Below, piece after piece: positions 9,746-20,327 of a DNA stretch of 61,398 bases. Location of the stretch: IMG/VR virus record IMGVR_UViG_3300029309_000028, positions 1 through 61,398 of that record, one strand, 5' to 3'. A program made the translations under genes and the position numbers. A model generated the notes under the pieces. The model did no database searches and was not told the origin of the DNA. It saw nothing but the letters and a program-made list of their open reading frames with translations. The stretch's first letter is position 1; each line of letters begins with the position of its first letter. This stretch comes from a virus.

Positions 9746-10498
9746 ATGGCATTAGGTAAAAAGGTAAGTCCAGCAAAATTTTTAGGTGCAGTATCACTTG
9801 GTTTAGGTGTAGCGCAAGGCGCAACTCAAATTATAGGTGGTATAGCTGAAAGAAGAAGATTAAAGGATGAGATGCGAAGAACTAAAAAAGAGTTTAGAAG
9901 AAATAGAGATACATTACAAGGTATGCAGTTTGAAAATCCTTACGGTGACATGCAGACTAATTTTGAAAATCCTTACGAAGATTTAACAGTTAACCAACAA
10001 CAAGCTCAGTTTCAAGCAGAGCAAGCAGCTCAGTCAAGAGCTAATATACTAAACAGTCTTCAAAGCGCTGCTGGCCCAAGCGGTATAGCTGGTCTTGCTC
10101 AAAGTTTAGCTAATCAAGCAACTCAACAACAAGCTGCAGCTTCTGCTAGTATAGGTCAACAAGAAGCTAGAAACCAAGCATTAGCGGCAAGAGGTGCTGA
10201 ATCAGTGTCAAGAAGAGAACAGGCCGCTGAACAAACTGTTATGGCTGGTGAAGCACAAAGGCAAGCTCAAGAAAGACAAAGAGATTTACAAGTAATGCAA
10301 TTAAGAGCTGGTAAACAAGATGCTTTAGCAGGTTTAAGACAACAAAGGTCTGAAGCTATTGGTGATATAGTTGGTGGTATTGGTACAATAGCTGGTTCTG
10401 CTTCTAACGCTTTTGAGTTAGGTATTGGAACTGGAAATAAACCTCGTGTTACAGCAGATAATCCTTATGGATTTATTCCTGGTCAAGGAGGCATATAA
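9746..10498 (+). CDS. internal virion (ejection-type) protein, Ala/Gln-rich helical
   Basis: 250 residues. A short hydrophobic glycine-rich N-terminal stretch (about 10-30) is followed by a long Gln/Ala/Arg-rich helical region (about 75-200) and a second Gly-rich hydrophobic patch near 210-225. This composition is usual for podovirus internal virion proteins that form or line the DNA channel. It is followed by two larger candidate internal proteins. Confidence 0.5.
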   Translation: MALGKKVSPAKFLGAVSLGLGVAQGATQIIGGIAERRRLKDEMRRTKKEFRRNRDTLQGMQFENPYGDMQTNFENPYEDLTVNQQQAQFQAEQAAQSRANILNSLQSAAGPSGIAGLAQSLANQATQQQAAASASIGQQEARNQALAARGAESVSRREQAAEQTVMAGEAQRQAQERQRDLQVMQLRAGKQDALAGLRQQRSEAIGDIVGGIGTIAGSASNAFELGIGTGNKPRVTADNPYGFIPGQGGI

Positions 10499-10514
10499 TT
10501 TTAAAAATATAAAC

Positions 10515-11729
10515 ATGGCAATAGATTTTTTTGAAATAGGTAGAAGTGGTGCTAGTCGCACAAGAAAAATAGATTATTCTAAAGCGCTTGATCCACTTGC
10601 TAAAAAAATAGAAACAAGAGTAAAAGAGAGTAAAGCTAAAACAGAAGCTTTAATAAACTCTATGCCACAAGGTGTTGCTATTGATAAAGTACCAGAAGAA
10701 CTAAGAGGTCAAGTAACTGATTTTTTAGCTAAAAATAAAAAAGAGTACGTAGATGCTAGTAGAGTTATAGCTTCAGGTATAAGACCTACTGATCAAAGAT
10801 ATATAGATGCTATGTCTACTATTAACGGTGTAAATAATAAATTTCAAAACTTAAGTAATCAATTAGAAGATATAGCTTTAAAGAGACAAGCTGCTTTGGA
10901 CGGTAGAGATCACTCAAAAGGAGCTTTTGATTGGGAAATAAGTGATCATGAAGGTTTAGCAAATGGTAGTATGTATGCTAGTTTTTCATTACAAGATGAT
11001 GGTAGTTTTAACTACTTGTCAAACGATAGTAAAACTAAAAAGTGGAGTGATTATTCTAATACTTTTCAAACAAGCAGTGTTGGTCAAGAAGGTTTTGATG
11101 TTATTTTACAAAGAGCTAAACAAGATGGTAGATATGGTATAACTTACAACAAAAATACTTACAAAGGTTTATTTAAAAAATTAAGAGCAGATTTAAAAAC
11201 AGATGCTGGTAGAGACTTTTTATTTTCTGATGAAATATTTTTAGAAGAACAAACAGGTGAGAAGTTTGGTACACCAGAATACGAAAAAGCTGTAAGCGCT
11301 CTTCGTAATAAAGGTAACTTTGAAAATTTAATGAACGCTTACGAAAAACATGCTCTTAAAGAAATATTAAAAGTACATAAATCTGCTATTGACGCTTATG
11401 ATGATAGACAGGAAACGCGAAGTGGAAGTGGAAGTGGAAAAACTGAAAATAATCAAGCTTCAATTGAAGCTGCAAGAAGAGGTGATAAAATAATTAAAGT
11501 AGATAATTTTAACGTTGCTGTACAACAAAAAGATGGTTATACATATAAAATAGTTAAAAATAACGAAGCTTCTTTAAATTTAGATGATTATACTATTTCT
11601 TACAGTCAAGATGAATTAATCAAATTTTTTGGTGGTAAAATGGATTCTGATATGAGAAGATTTAAAAAATTAGAAGATACTTTAAATAAACAAGAAACTA
11701 AAGAAAAAGAGCTACCTGCAGGTGGTTAA
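10515..11729 (+). CDS. internal virion protein candidate
   Basis: 404 residues from the ATG at 10515 (MAIDFFEIGRSG). An upstream in-frame ATG at 10425 would overlap the previous gene by 74 bases and is less likely. The protein is highly charged and helical, with a Gly/Ser-rich linker (GSGSGSG) near residue 305. Its place between the Ala/Gln-rich protein and the giant polyvalent protein suggests a virion protein ejected with DNA. Confidence 0.5.
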   Translation: MAIDFFEIGRSGASRTRKIDYSKALDPLAKKIETRVKESKAKTEALINSMPQGVAIDKVPEELRGQVTDFLAKNKKEYVDASRVIASGIRPTDQRYIDAMSTINGVNNKFQNLSNQLEDIALKRQAALDGRDHSKGAFDWEISDHEGLANGSMYASFSLQDDGSFNYLSNDSKTKKWSDYSNTFQTSSVGQEGFDVILQRAKQDGRYGITYNKNTYKGLFKKLRADLKTDAGRDFLFSDEIFLEEQTGEKFGTPEYEKAVSALRNKGNFENLMNAYEKHALKEILKVHKSAIDAYDDRQETRSGSGSGKTENNQASIEAARRGDKIIKVDNFNVAVQQKDGYTYKIVKNNEASLNLDDYTISYSQDELIKFFGGKMDSDMRRFKKLEDTLNKQETKEKELPAGG

Positions 11730-11739
11730 TAAATATAAT

Positions 11740-14700
11740 ATGTTTGAATTACAAGGCGATACATATACTTTAAAGGAGCTTGAAGACTTTGCTTCTCAAC
11801 AAAATTTAGACTTTGATAGTTTCATGTCTGATATGAAAACTAAAGGTTTAGTAGATAAAAGAGAGAAAGAAGATACAAAACAAGCTTTACCTTTTGGCGC
11901 TAAAGTAGCTGTAACAACTGGAAAAGCTTTTGAAACTGGCGTTGATGTTGCTACTGGTTTATCTAAAATAGTAAAAGATTTAATAACTGATGAAGAAGAA
12001 AGAGAAGAAACAAAACAAGCTTTAAAAAACCAATTTGATAACGTTCCTATTAAATTACGTAATACTTTTTTTAATCAAATACCTGCTGCTGTTGTTGATT
12101 TAACAACAAGAGATCTTACAGGTATGCAAAAACCAGAAGTTAGAGAAAAAGCTAGTGAGTTTTTAAAAAATAAGTATAAAGAAATAGATGTTGTAAATAA
12201 ATATTTAATAAAAGATACTGGTGAAGGTATTGTTAAAGGTATAAAGCAAGGTGATGCTTCAGATTTTGTAAGCGGTTTAGTTGGCGCTAACTTACAAATG
12301 GTAGAAACAGTAGTACCAGCTATGTTAACTGGAGGCGCTAGTTTACCTTTTCAAGTGATAGCGCCTATGTATACTGATTATAACATAACTAAAGCTGAAA
12401 ATTTATATGGTAAAAATGATCCTGAAGCTTTAAATAAGTTAATTAGCTCTGGTGAAACAGAAGTTGCAACGCCTTTAGCTTTAGGTCTTATTGCTACTGG
12501 TTTTGAATACATAGGGTTTAAAGGTATAACTAAATACATGCTAGGTAATCAAGCCGCTAGTAAAATGGCTTCAAATTTATTTTTTACAAATAACAGAGAA
12601 GGTGTAACTGAATTATTACAAAATGGTGTAGAAAGTATAAGCACGGCTAAAGCTCAAGGAAAAAGTGATGAAGATGCTATGCAAGAATTTTTTAAAGGTA
12701 TATTTAGCGAAGAAGGTTTAGAGTCATATTTAAATGGTTTTGTTGGAAGCGTTGGTATAAGTACAGCTGGTAGAGCTGTAAATAGAGCTTTAAGAACTGA
12801 TAAAGCTAGCGTGAAAGAAATAAATGAACAAATAAGTAATTTAGCTGAATTAAATTTAGCTAAAAACTCTACTAGAGATGCAGAAGTTAAAGAAGCTTTA
12901 GAACAAGAAATAGAACAAAAAGAACAAGATTTTAAAAAATATATAACTGATAAAAGAAAAGTATCAGAGCTTTTAAACAATGAGCAAAAAATAAATTTAG
13001 TAAATTTTGTTAAACAAAAAGACAATATTAGATCAAAAGCTGAGTCTTTAAAAAATAAATTAGAAAATAATCAGATTACTACAAAAGATTTTGGTTATGC
13101 TATAAGAAGTTTAAATAATCAAAGCAATAGAATAACTGAACAGATTGAGCTTATTAATGAAACAGCAAAAAAACAAACAGCTGTAAAAGCTGCTGAAGAC
13201 GTAAGTCAAATTATAAAAGAAACTGGTTTAGAAGGTGAAGTTACAGAATTATCTTCTGAAGAAATATCTAACTTAGACATAGAACAAGCAAAAGAAGCAT
13301 CTAAACAATTTGGTTTTATAGCTCAAAGAAAAGACGGTAGTTTTAATATAATTTTAAACGAAGATAAACCATCTCTTGGCACAGCTGCTCACGAATTAAT
13401 GCATGCTATATTATATAAAACTATAGGTGGTAATCAAGAACTACAAGACTCTATAGGTAGCGCTTTAACAAGTTTTGTTAATGACAAAAAAGGTGGCGTA
13501 AGCCAAGCTTTTATAAACCGTATGAAACCTTACATTAATGATAAAAACTTTGGAGAAGAAGTTATTACTGTTATGTCAGAGTCTATGCTTGATGGTAGTT
13601 TAAACTTTAACGAAAATTTATTTACAAAACTACGAGACTCTTTTAGAAGATTTTATCAAAAAATTACAAACAAAGACGTAGAGTTTAATACAGGTAGAGA
13701 TGTTTATAATTTTATAAAAGATTATAATAAAAGTATTAAAGAAGGTAAATTAAGTCCTAGAATATTAAAAGCTGCTACTGAAGGTGTTAAAGGTAAATTA
13801 GTTAAAGGTAAAGTTAAACCTGAAGATACCGTACAAATGTCTAAAGAAGCTTCTGATAATGTTCAAAGATTATATGATACTAAAGAAGCTAATTTTGAAG
13901 CTAAAATTATAAATGAGTTTAAGCCAATAGTAAGTCGTATAGTTGAAAGACGTAGTCAAGCACCTAACTTTGATAGAGAGTTATTAACTAGTGAAATAGA
14001 AATAGGTGAAAGAGGTGTATTAGATTTAATTAGAGATTATAAACCAGATTCAGGTGTACCTTTAGCTGCTTATATAAATAAGTTTTTACCAGCAAGAGCC
14101 ATAGAAGCTTCTAGACGTGTTTTAGGTGAAGAATTTACAGAAGACGTAACAGAGGCAAGAGGTGTTGAAGCTAGAGAAGAAACCGTTGAAGTTGAAACAA
14201 AACCAAAACCTAAAAAAATAGTTTTAGCTGATAGATTAAATGTTAAAAGTAAAGTTGATAAAGCTATAAAAGAACAATTACCAAAGCTAGACGTTAAAGA
14301 ATTAACGTTTAAAAAATTAAAAAACTTAGTACCTGATATTACTGGCGAAATGTTTGGTATAAGCTCTAGAAAATTAAAAACTTTAGCAAACATAACTAAA
14401 AAAGAGCTACAAGCTGCGCAAATGTTTATTAATAAAAATGCTGATTTGTTAATAGCAATGTTACCAGAAGGCTCTACAGTAAGTGGTACATCTACAGGTG
14501 TACCTAACACTTTATTAAAAGCTTTTTACACAAAAACAGATAGAGCTAAAATGGCTAAAACAGGTAGTACCTCTGGTTTAGCGATTCAAGTAAAAAATAA
14601 AATAAATAAAAAAGAGTTTTTAGAAGTTTTTGGTATTATTGATGGTAAACCACAACGTGATGATAGAAACACATCTGCTAGAGTGTTAGCGTTAGCTAAT

Positions 14701-17700
14701 TTAACTGGTAAAATGATGACTAATCAAACTGTGAGAGAAAATTTAGAGTTATTAGGTAATAGTGAGCAAACTATAAAAAACATTAGAGAAGGCGCTTCTA
14801 GTGTTATGTTTAATAAAGAAGCTGTTTTAGATATAGACTTAAATTTACCTGAATTAAATTTAAATGATCCTAAAAATAGTTTTGAAAATATTGATATATT
14901 TGTAGATAAAATAGCTTTACTCGCTACTTATGGTAAGCTTGGTATAATTAGAGCTGTTGATTTACGGTCTACAATTACTAATAGCGCTGCAAAAGAGTAT
15001 GTAAGAACAAATACTATATTTGAAGATTTAGGTTTATTTACAATTGATGGTAAAATACAAGGTAAAGAAGTAGATATAAAGTTTCAAAGACCTGATCAAA
15101 AAACAGTTTTAGGTAAAAACGTAAAAGAGATAACTAAAAAACAAGCTAGAGATTATAATAAAAACGGAAAAGCTAATTTTAATGATATGGTAAATATGAT
15201 TAAAAAAGCTATAGAAGCAAATCCTGATGATAAAATACTTCAAGCTGCTATAAAAAAATACTTACAAGCCGCGACTTACGACACGTCACACCCTTTAAGA
15301 CAAGGTGCTGAGTATATTGGAGGCGATGTTACTGCTACTGGCGAGATAAGATACGAGCATGCTGTTCAAGCTGCTACAGTAAGAGATTTATTACTAGATG
15401 TTTTAATAAATAGGCCAAAAGAGTTTAATAAAACAATGAAGGCTATACAAAAAAACTATAAACTAATAGCTTTATCTAAAAAAAATGATGATGCTTTAAA
15501 CTCTTCTAGTTATATAAACGAAAAAGGTGAAATAGTGTTTTACAGTAACGGTATGGGTGTTGGTTGGGATATTTTTATTGATAATTGGTTTGATAGATAT
15601 TTTAACACAGATGTTAATGTTATAGATCCTAATAATCTTAGATTAATTAAAAACGGTAAAACTTTTGCTCAAGAGTATGGTGTTACTATGTCTGGTAAAA
15701 TACCTGCTTTAAACAGTAGCGTTGCAAATGTAAAAATAATTGATAAAGCTATAAATAAAGGTAGATTACTTAGTTTTTCAAAAACACCAAAAGGTATTAG
15801 TATATTAGACTTTGATGATACACTAGCAACTACAGAGTCTTTAGTAAAGTATATAGCTCCAGATGGTAATACAGGTACTTTAAATGCAGAGCAATATGCT
15901 AGTACTTATGAAGATTTATTAGATCAAGGTTTTACTTTTGATTTTTCAGATTTTAATAGAGTTGTAAAAGGTAAATTAGCACCTCTGTTTAATAAAGCTT
16001 TAAAACTACAAAGCAAGTTTGGTCCAGAAAATATGTTTGTGTTAACAGCTAGACCACCTGCAGCGCAAAAACCTATATTTGACTTTTTAAAAGCAAACGG
16101 TTTAAATATACCTTTAAAAAATATAACTGGCTTAGGTAATAGTACTAGTGAAGCAAAAGCCTTATGGATAGCTGATAAAGTTGGTGAAGGTTATAATGAT
16201 TTTTATTTTGCTGATGATGCTTTACAAAACGTGCAGGCTGTAGATAACATGTTAGAGCAATTTGATGTTAAACGTAAAGTGCAGCAAGCTAAGTTACAGT
16301 TTAGTAAAGATTTAGACGGTGAGTTTAACAGTATAATAGAAGATGTAAAAGGTATAAAAGCTGAAAAAAGATATTCACAAGCTAAAGCTAGAAAACGTGG
16401 TGAAGGTAAAGGTAGATTTAGATTTTTTGTACCACCATCACATGAGGATCTTGTAGGTTTGTTGTATAACTTTATAGGTAAAGGCGCAAAAGGTAACAAG
16501 CATAGAGACTTTTTTGAAAAAGCTATAGTAAAACCATTAAACAGAGCTTATAACGAATTAAATATAGCTAAACAGTCTATAGCAAACGATTATAAAGCTT
16601 TAATAAAAGCTTTTCCAGATATAAGAAAAAAATTAACAAAGAAAACTCCTGACGGTGATTATTATTATTCTGATGCTGTAAGAGTTTATTTGTGGAATAA
16701 ATCAGGTTTTGATATACCTGGTATGTCAAAAACAGATGTACAAGAGTTAGTTGATTTAGTAACTAGTGATGGTGAATTACAAGCTTTTGCAGATAACATA
16801 GGTGTAATATCAAAACAAGAACAAGGTTATGTTGAACCTAGCGAGGAGTGGCAAGCTGGTGATATAAGAACTGATTTAGCAGATGCTACAGGTAGAGTTG
16901 GTAGAAAAAAGTTTTTTGCTGAGTTTATAGAAAATGCAGATGTAATATTTAATAAAGAAAATTTAAATAAAATAGAAGCTGCTTATGGTATTGATTTTAG
17001 AGAAGCTTTAGAAGATGTTTTATATAGAACTAAAACAGGTACAAATAGAACTGTAGGTCAAAATAAAATTGTTAATAGATTTTTAGATTATTTAAACGGA
17101 TCTATAGGTGCTACAATGTTTTTTAACGCAAGATCAGCTGTATTACAGACTATATCTACAGTTAACTTTATAAACTTTGGTGATAATAATATATTTGCAG
17201 CATCAAGAGCTTTTGCTAATCAAAAACAATTTTGGTCTGACTTTTCAATGTTGTTTAACTCTGACATGTTAAAACAAAGAAGAGCTGGAGTTGCTTTTGA
17301 TGTTAACGCAAATGAAATAGCTAACGCTGTTAGTAAATCAAAACAACCAGTTAGAGCTGCTATAAGATATTTATTACAAATAGGTTTTTTACCTACGCAG
17401 TTAGCTGATAGTTTTGCAATATCACTCGGTGGTGCTAGCATGTACAGAAATAGAGTTAACACTTATTTAAAACAAGGTTTAGAACAAAAAGAAGCAGAAA
17501 CAAAAGCGTTTAATGACTTTCAAGAAATATCTGAAAGCACACAGCAGTCAGCTAGACCTGATAAAATATCACAACAACAAGCTTCACCGCTTGGTCGTAT
17601 GATATTAGCTTTTCAAAACACACCATCACAGTATGTTAGATTAATGAAAAAAGCTGGTTTAGATTTAATTAATAGAAGAAAAACACCACCTTACGCTAAT

Positions 17701-18375
17701 CAAGCTAAAAGCGATATGTCAAATATATCTAAAATAATATATTATGGCGCTATACAAAATATTATATTTTACGGTTTACAATCAGCAATGTTCGCAATGT
17801 TATTTGACGATGATGAAAAAGATGAAGAGTTTTTTGAAAAGAAAAGAGATAGAATACTTAACGGTAGTTTAGATACTATATTAAGAGGTATGGGTGTTGG
17901 TGGTGCTGTTATATCAACTATAAAAAATACAGCTATAAAATACGCTGAAAATCAAAAGAAAGACTGGGGTAAAGAAGATAATGTTGTTATGATGGAAATG
18001 TTACAATTATCACCACCTATAGGTATTAAAGCTAGAAAACTAAGTAGTGCACAAAAAACTATGGATTTTAATAAAAAAGTAATTGAAGAAATGGACACGT
18101 TTGATATTGATAATCCAGTTTACAGCGCTATAGGTAATTTAATTGAAGCAACTACAAACATACCACTTGCTAGATTACATCGTAAAACAATGAATTTACG
18201 TGAAGCTGCTAACGCTGAAAATGAGTGGTGGCAAAGATTATCTATGGCACTTGGTTGGAGCCGTTGGGATGTTGGTGTAGAAAACAAAGAAGTTGAAGCT
18301 GTTAAAAAAGAAATAAAACAAAGAAACAAAACAAGAGGAAAAGCTAAAAGAAAAGCAACAAGAACAACTAGATAA
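11740..18375 (+). CDS. giant polyvalent virion protein with zincin and HAD phosphatase-like domains
   Basis: 2211 residues from the ATG at 11740. An upstream GTG at 11722 is possible but overlaps the previous gene. About residue 550 there is a zinc metallopeptidase motif, HELMH, in AAHELMHAILY. About residues 1350-1510 form a HAD-like domain: LDFDDTLATT, then VLTARPPA, then YFADDA, as in polynucleotide phosphatase-type HADs. About residues 1995-2020 are hydrophobic, followed by an acidic DDDEKDEE stretch. This fits the large polyvalent proteins of phages, thought to be injected with the genome. Confidence 0.7.
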   Translation: MFELQGDTYTLKELEDFASQQNLDFDSFMSDMKTKGLVDKREKEDTKQALPFGAKVAVTTGKAFETGVDVATGLSKIVKDLITDEEEREETKQALKNQFDNVPIKLRNTFFNQIPAAVVDLTTRDLTGMQKPEVREKASEFLKNKYKEIDVVNKYLIKDTGEGIVKGIKQGDASDFVSGLVGANLQMVETVVPAMLTGGASLPFQVIAPMYTDYNITKAENLYGKNDPEALNKLISSGETEVATPLALGLIATGFEYIGFKGITKYMLGNQAASKMASNLFFTNNREGVTELLQNGVESISTAKAQGKSDEDAMQEFFKGIFSEEGLESYLNGFVGSVGISTAGRAVNRALRTDKASVKEINEQISNLAELNLAKNSTRDAEVKEALEQEIEQKEQDFKKYITDKRKVSELLNNEQKINLVNFVKQKDNIRSKAESLKNKLENNQITTKDFGYAIRSLNNQSNRITEQIELINETAKKQTAVKAAEDVSQIIKETGLEGEVTELSSEEISNLDIEQAKEASKQFGFIAQRKDGSFNIILNEDKPSLGTAAHELMHAILYKTIGGNQELQDSIGSALTSFVNDKKGGVSQAFINRMKPYINDKNFGEEVITVMSESMLDGSLNFNENLFTKLRDSFRRFYQKITNKDVEFNTGRDVYNFIKDYNKSIKEGKLSPRILKAATEGVKGKLVKGKVKPEDTVQMSKEASDNVQRLYDTKEANFEAKIINEFKPIVSRIVERRSQAPNFDRELLTSEIEIGERGVLDLIRDYKPDSGVPLAAYINKFLPARAIEASRRVLGEEFTEDVTEARGVEAREETVEVETKPKPKKIVLADRLNVKSKVDKAIKEQLPKLDVKELTFKKLKNLVPDITGEMFGISSRKLKTLANITKKELQAAQMFINKNADLLIAMLPEGSTVSGTSTGVPNTLLKAFYTKTDRAKMAKTGSTSGLAIQVKNKINKKEFLEVFGIIDGKPQRDDRNTSARVLALANLTGKMMTNQTVRENLELLGNSEQTIKNIREGASSVMFNKEAVLDIDLNLPELNLNDPKNSFENIDIFVDKIALLATYGKLGIIRAVDLRSTITNSAAKEYVRTNTIFEDLGLFTIDGKIQGKEVDIKFQRPDQKTVLGKNVKEITKKQARDYNKNGKANFNDMVNMIKKAIEANPDDKILQAAIKKYLQAATYDTSHPLRQGAEYIGGDVTATGEIRYEHAVQAATVRDLLLDVLINRPKEFNKTMKAIQKNYKLIALSKKNDDALNSSSYINEKGEIVFYSNGMGVGWDIFIDNWFDRYFNTDVNVIDPNNLRLIKNGKTFAQEYGVTMSGKIPALNSSVANVKIIDKAINKGRLLSFSKTPKGISILDFDDTLATTESLVKYIAPDGNTGTLNAEQYASTYEDLLDQGFTFDFSDFNRVVKGKLAPLFNKALKLQSKFGPENMFVLTARPPAAQKPIFDFLKANGLNIPLKNITGLGNSTSEAKALWIADKVGEGYNDFYFADDALQNVQAVDNMLEQFDVKRKVQQAKLQFSKDLDGEFNSIIEDVKGIKAEKRYSQAKARKRGEGKGRFRFFVPPSHEDLVGLLYNFIGKGAKGNKHRDFFEKAIVKPLNRAYNELNIAKQSIANDYKALIKAFPDIRKKLTKKTPDGDYYYSDAVRVYLWNKSGFDIPGMSKTDVQELVDLVTSDGELQAFADNIGVISKQEQGYVEPSEEWQAGDIRTDLADATGRVGRKKFFAEFIENADVIFNKENLNKIEAAYGIDFREALEDVLYRTKTGTNRTVGQNKIVNRFLDYLNGSIGATMFFNARSAVLQTISTVNFINFGDNNIFAASRAFANQKQFWSDFSMLFNSDMLKQRRAGVAFDVNANEIANAVSKSKQPVRAAIRYLLQIGFLPTQLADSFAISLGGASMYRNRVNTYLKQGLEQKEAETKAFNDFQEISESTQQSARPDKISQQQASPLGRMILAFQNTPSQYVRLMKKAGLDLINRRKTPPYANQAKSDMSNISKIIYYGAIQNIIFYGLQSAMFAMLFDDDEKDEEFFEKKRDRILNGSLDTILRGMGVGGAVISTIKNTAIKYAENQKKDWGKEDNVVMMEMLQLSPPIGIKARKLSSAQKTMDFNKKVIEEMDTFDIDNPVYSAIGNLIEATTNIPLARLHRKTMNLREAANAENEWWQRLSMALGWSRWDVGVENKEVEAVKKEIKQRNKTRGKAKRKATRTTR

Positions 18376-18947
18376 TGAAAAGATTTTTGTTGTGCATAAT
18401 CTTGCTTACAACTTGTGAAAAAATTGATGATGACGGTTTTAGAGTATTTAAAATAAATAAAGGCGAGCACAGGTCAGGTACATACTTACATAATGACGCG
18501 CCTTATAAAATAAACTTTTCAGTTAAAGTTACAGAGTCAATGATATATGATTTTGGCGGTAATACTAAAGATCAATACGATGTAAATAAAATATACGGTT
18601 TTAGTGATTTTGGCCAAATACACCAAGAAGCTTCTATAAGACTTGGTTGGTCATACTACACTAAAGGTGAAAGAGCTGGTGAGTTATGGTTCAGATGGAT
18701 AAAACATGCTTGGGGCCAACATAAAGCAGGTGACCTAATAGAAGTTGAAGTTGATGAAATATATAATGTTACAATAGAACAAAGGTTAATACATTATATT
18801 TTTACTATAAACGATCAAGAATTTATTATTGACAGAGATATAGAGCAAAACAGAAGATTAGATTATATAGATAGATATTATTTATACCCATATTTCGGTG
18901 GTCAAAAAACAGCGCCACACGATATAAAAATTAAAATAAAAGAATGA
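18375..18947 (+). CDS. phage-encoded lipoprotein
   Basis: 190 residues. The N-terminus MKRFLLCIILLTTC is a lipoprotein signal peptide with the lipobox cysteine at about residue 14. The mature part is beta-rich and aromatic (GWSYYTKGERAGELWFRWIK), suggesting a jelly-roll or lectin-like fold, but I do not recognise the family. It starts within the stop of the giant protein (TAATG) and ends overlapping the next lipoprotein gene. It could alter the host surface or bind carbohydrate. Confidence 0.6.
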   Translation: MKRFLLCIILLTTCEKIDDDGFRVFKINKGEHRSGTYLHNDAPYKINFSVKVTESMIYDFGGNTKDQYDVNKIYGFSDFGQIHQEASIRLGWSYYTKGERAGELWFRWIKHAWGQHKAGDLIEVEVDEIYNVTIEQRLIHYIFTINDQEFIIDRDIEQNRRLDYIDRYYLYPYFGGQKTAPHDIKIKIKE

Positions 18948-20026
18948 AAAAACTTATTATATTACTTTTAATAACTTTAGTTTCTTGTGCAGCGCCAAAA
19001 AGTTGTTGTGGTCAAGACTTACAGTCACTTTTAAAGTTTTCTACATTTTACGCAGCGGTAAACGGTGGTACGTCGCTATCAGATGTTGATGTGTTTTCTA
19101 TAGATAATGGTTTGTCAACTAGTACAATATCTACACCGTACGATTACAACTTAACGGTTGGGCTTCGTAAAATAGCTAGGTTTGGCTATGAGAACAAAGC
19201 ACAAACGTTTTACGATGGTACAGAGTCAAACTATAGTGACGCTGCTACAGTTGGTAAAGTTAGAGGTTTAGAGTATTTAATTGAGATAGACTACAAAAGA
19301 CAAGAAGGTGTAGACTATACAGATCAACATCATTTTGTACGTTGGAGCTCTGACGATGGTTGTGATAGTGAAGTTTGTATAAACTTCTTTGCTTTAAAGC
19401 TAGAGTATTTACAAGATGGTTTTGCTGATGTACAATATTTTGAAGCATCTGAAAGATATAGGTATAGAAAACATAAAAACTTATCTTGGAATATTGGTTT
19501 AGCTCATAGGTTAGCTGAGCCATACGGTTATAACCCGTTAGACGAGTGGATGTTATCAAATGGTAATTTACATTACACGTATTTAGCTTTACAAGAAGGT
19601 TACAATGTAGACGTGGCTAATTCAGTGTATACAGATCCAAATGGTGAAGTTGTAGCTACAAGCGCAGAAGTATGGGAAGCTATAGTGATACCACAAGTGT
19701 TATCTGATTATACAGAGAAAAAACGAAACGAGCTTGATAGAATAATACAACACTCTATTGTAGTTGGTTTTGATTACTATAAGTATAGTAAAAAAACCTG
19801 GTTACACGCTTGGGGTAATTTAATGCCGTATCATTACGATAGCGGTAATGAGTTCTCATATCACAACTTTAACGACGGCGAGCAATGGTATGATTATAGC
19901 GGTGGACTAATATATGGTATAAAAGTAAACAAAAGCTTAGGTTATTTCTTTGAAGGTAAATACAATAAGTATTGGAATAGAGAGTGGTATGACTTTAAGT
20001 TTGGCGTAAACTATGTAATATTTTAA
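18944..20026 (+). CDS. lipoprotein/outer-membrane protein
   Basis: 360 residues. The signal peptide MKKLIILLLITLVSC ends in a clear lipobox cysteine, with a CC pair soon after. The mature protein has many alternating aromatic strands and ends FGVNYVIF, with a C-terminal Phe as in outer-membrane barrels. It overlaps the preceding lipoprotein gene by 4 bases. Such a protein could occupy or modify the host outer membrane late in infection. The exact function is unknown. Confidence 0.55.
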   Translation: MKKLIILLLITLVSCAAPKSCCGQDLQSLLKFSTFYAAVNGGTSLSDVDVFSIDNGLSTSTISTPYDYNLTVGLRKIARFGYENKAQTFYDGTESNYSDAATVGKVRGLEYLIEIDYKRQEGVDYTDQHHFVRWSSDDGCDSEVCINFFALKLEYLQDGFADVQYFEASERYRYRKHKNLSWNIGLAHRLAEPYGYNPLDEWMLSNGNLHYTYLALQEGYNVDVANSVYTDPNGEVVATSAEVWEAIVIPQVLSDYTEKKRNELDRIIQHSIVVGFDYYKYSKKTWLHAWGNLMPYHYDSGNEFSYHNFNDGEQWYDYSGGLIYGIKVNKSLGYFFEGKYNKYWNREWYDFKFGVNYVIF

Positions 20027-20045
20027 CTTATAACTACTCACTAAA

Positions 20046-20327
20046 ATGGCAAAAGAATTAAATGAAGATACTAGCTTTAAAGTAAGCGTAAAAACATTAG
20101 TAGCAATAGGTGCTGGTTTATCAGCTTTAATAGGTATGTGGTTTACACTACAAGCCGATATTGCAGAAGCGAAAGAACTACCAATATCAGCTCCAGAAGT
20201 TACACGTATGGAGTTTGATATGAAAGATCAATTAGTTAGACAAACAATTATGTCTACACAAGAAGACGTTGCAGAGATAAAAGAAGATATAAAACGTATT
20301 GAAGAAAAAATAGATAAACTAAGATGA
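20046..20327 (+). CDS. membrane-anchored coiled-coil protein (lysis-associated candidate)
   Basis: 93 residues: a short cytoplasmic N-terminus, one transmembrane segment at about 14-33 (KTLVAIGAGLSALIGMWFTL), then a charged coiled coil ending EEKIDKLR. This layout suits an inner-membrane spanin or a holin accessory. It overlaps the next gene by 4 bases. No lysis gene is adjacent, so the role is a guess from topology. Confidence 0.5.
   Translation: MAKELNEDTSFKVSVKTLVAIGAGLSALIGMWFTLQADIAEAKELPISAPEVTRMEFDMKDQLVRQTIMSTQEDVAEIKEDIKRIEEKIDKLR

Noticed and set aside
10425-10514. upstream extension of the 10515-11729 gene
   Set aside because: It overlaps the end of the previous gene, and the added residues look like an out-of-frame reading of it; the ATG at 10515 follows a normal A-rich leader.
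14070-14510. 146-residue minus-strand frame inside the giant virion protein
   Set aside because: No start context or neighbours on that strand; it is a shadow of the coding strand.
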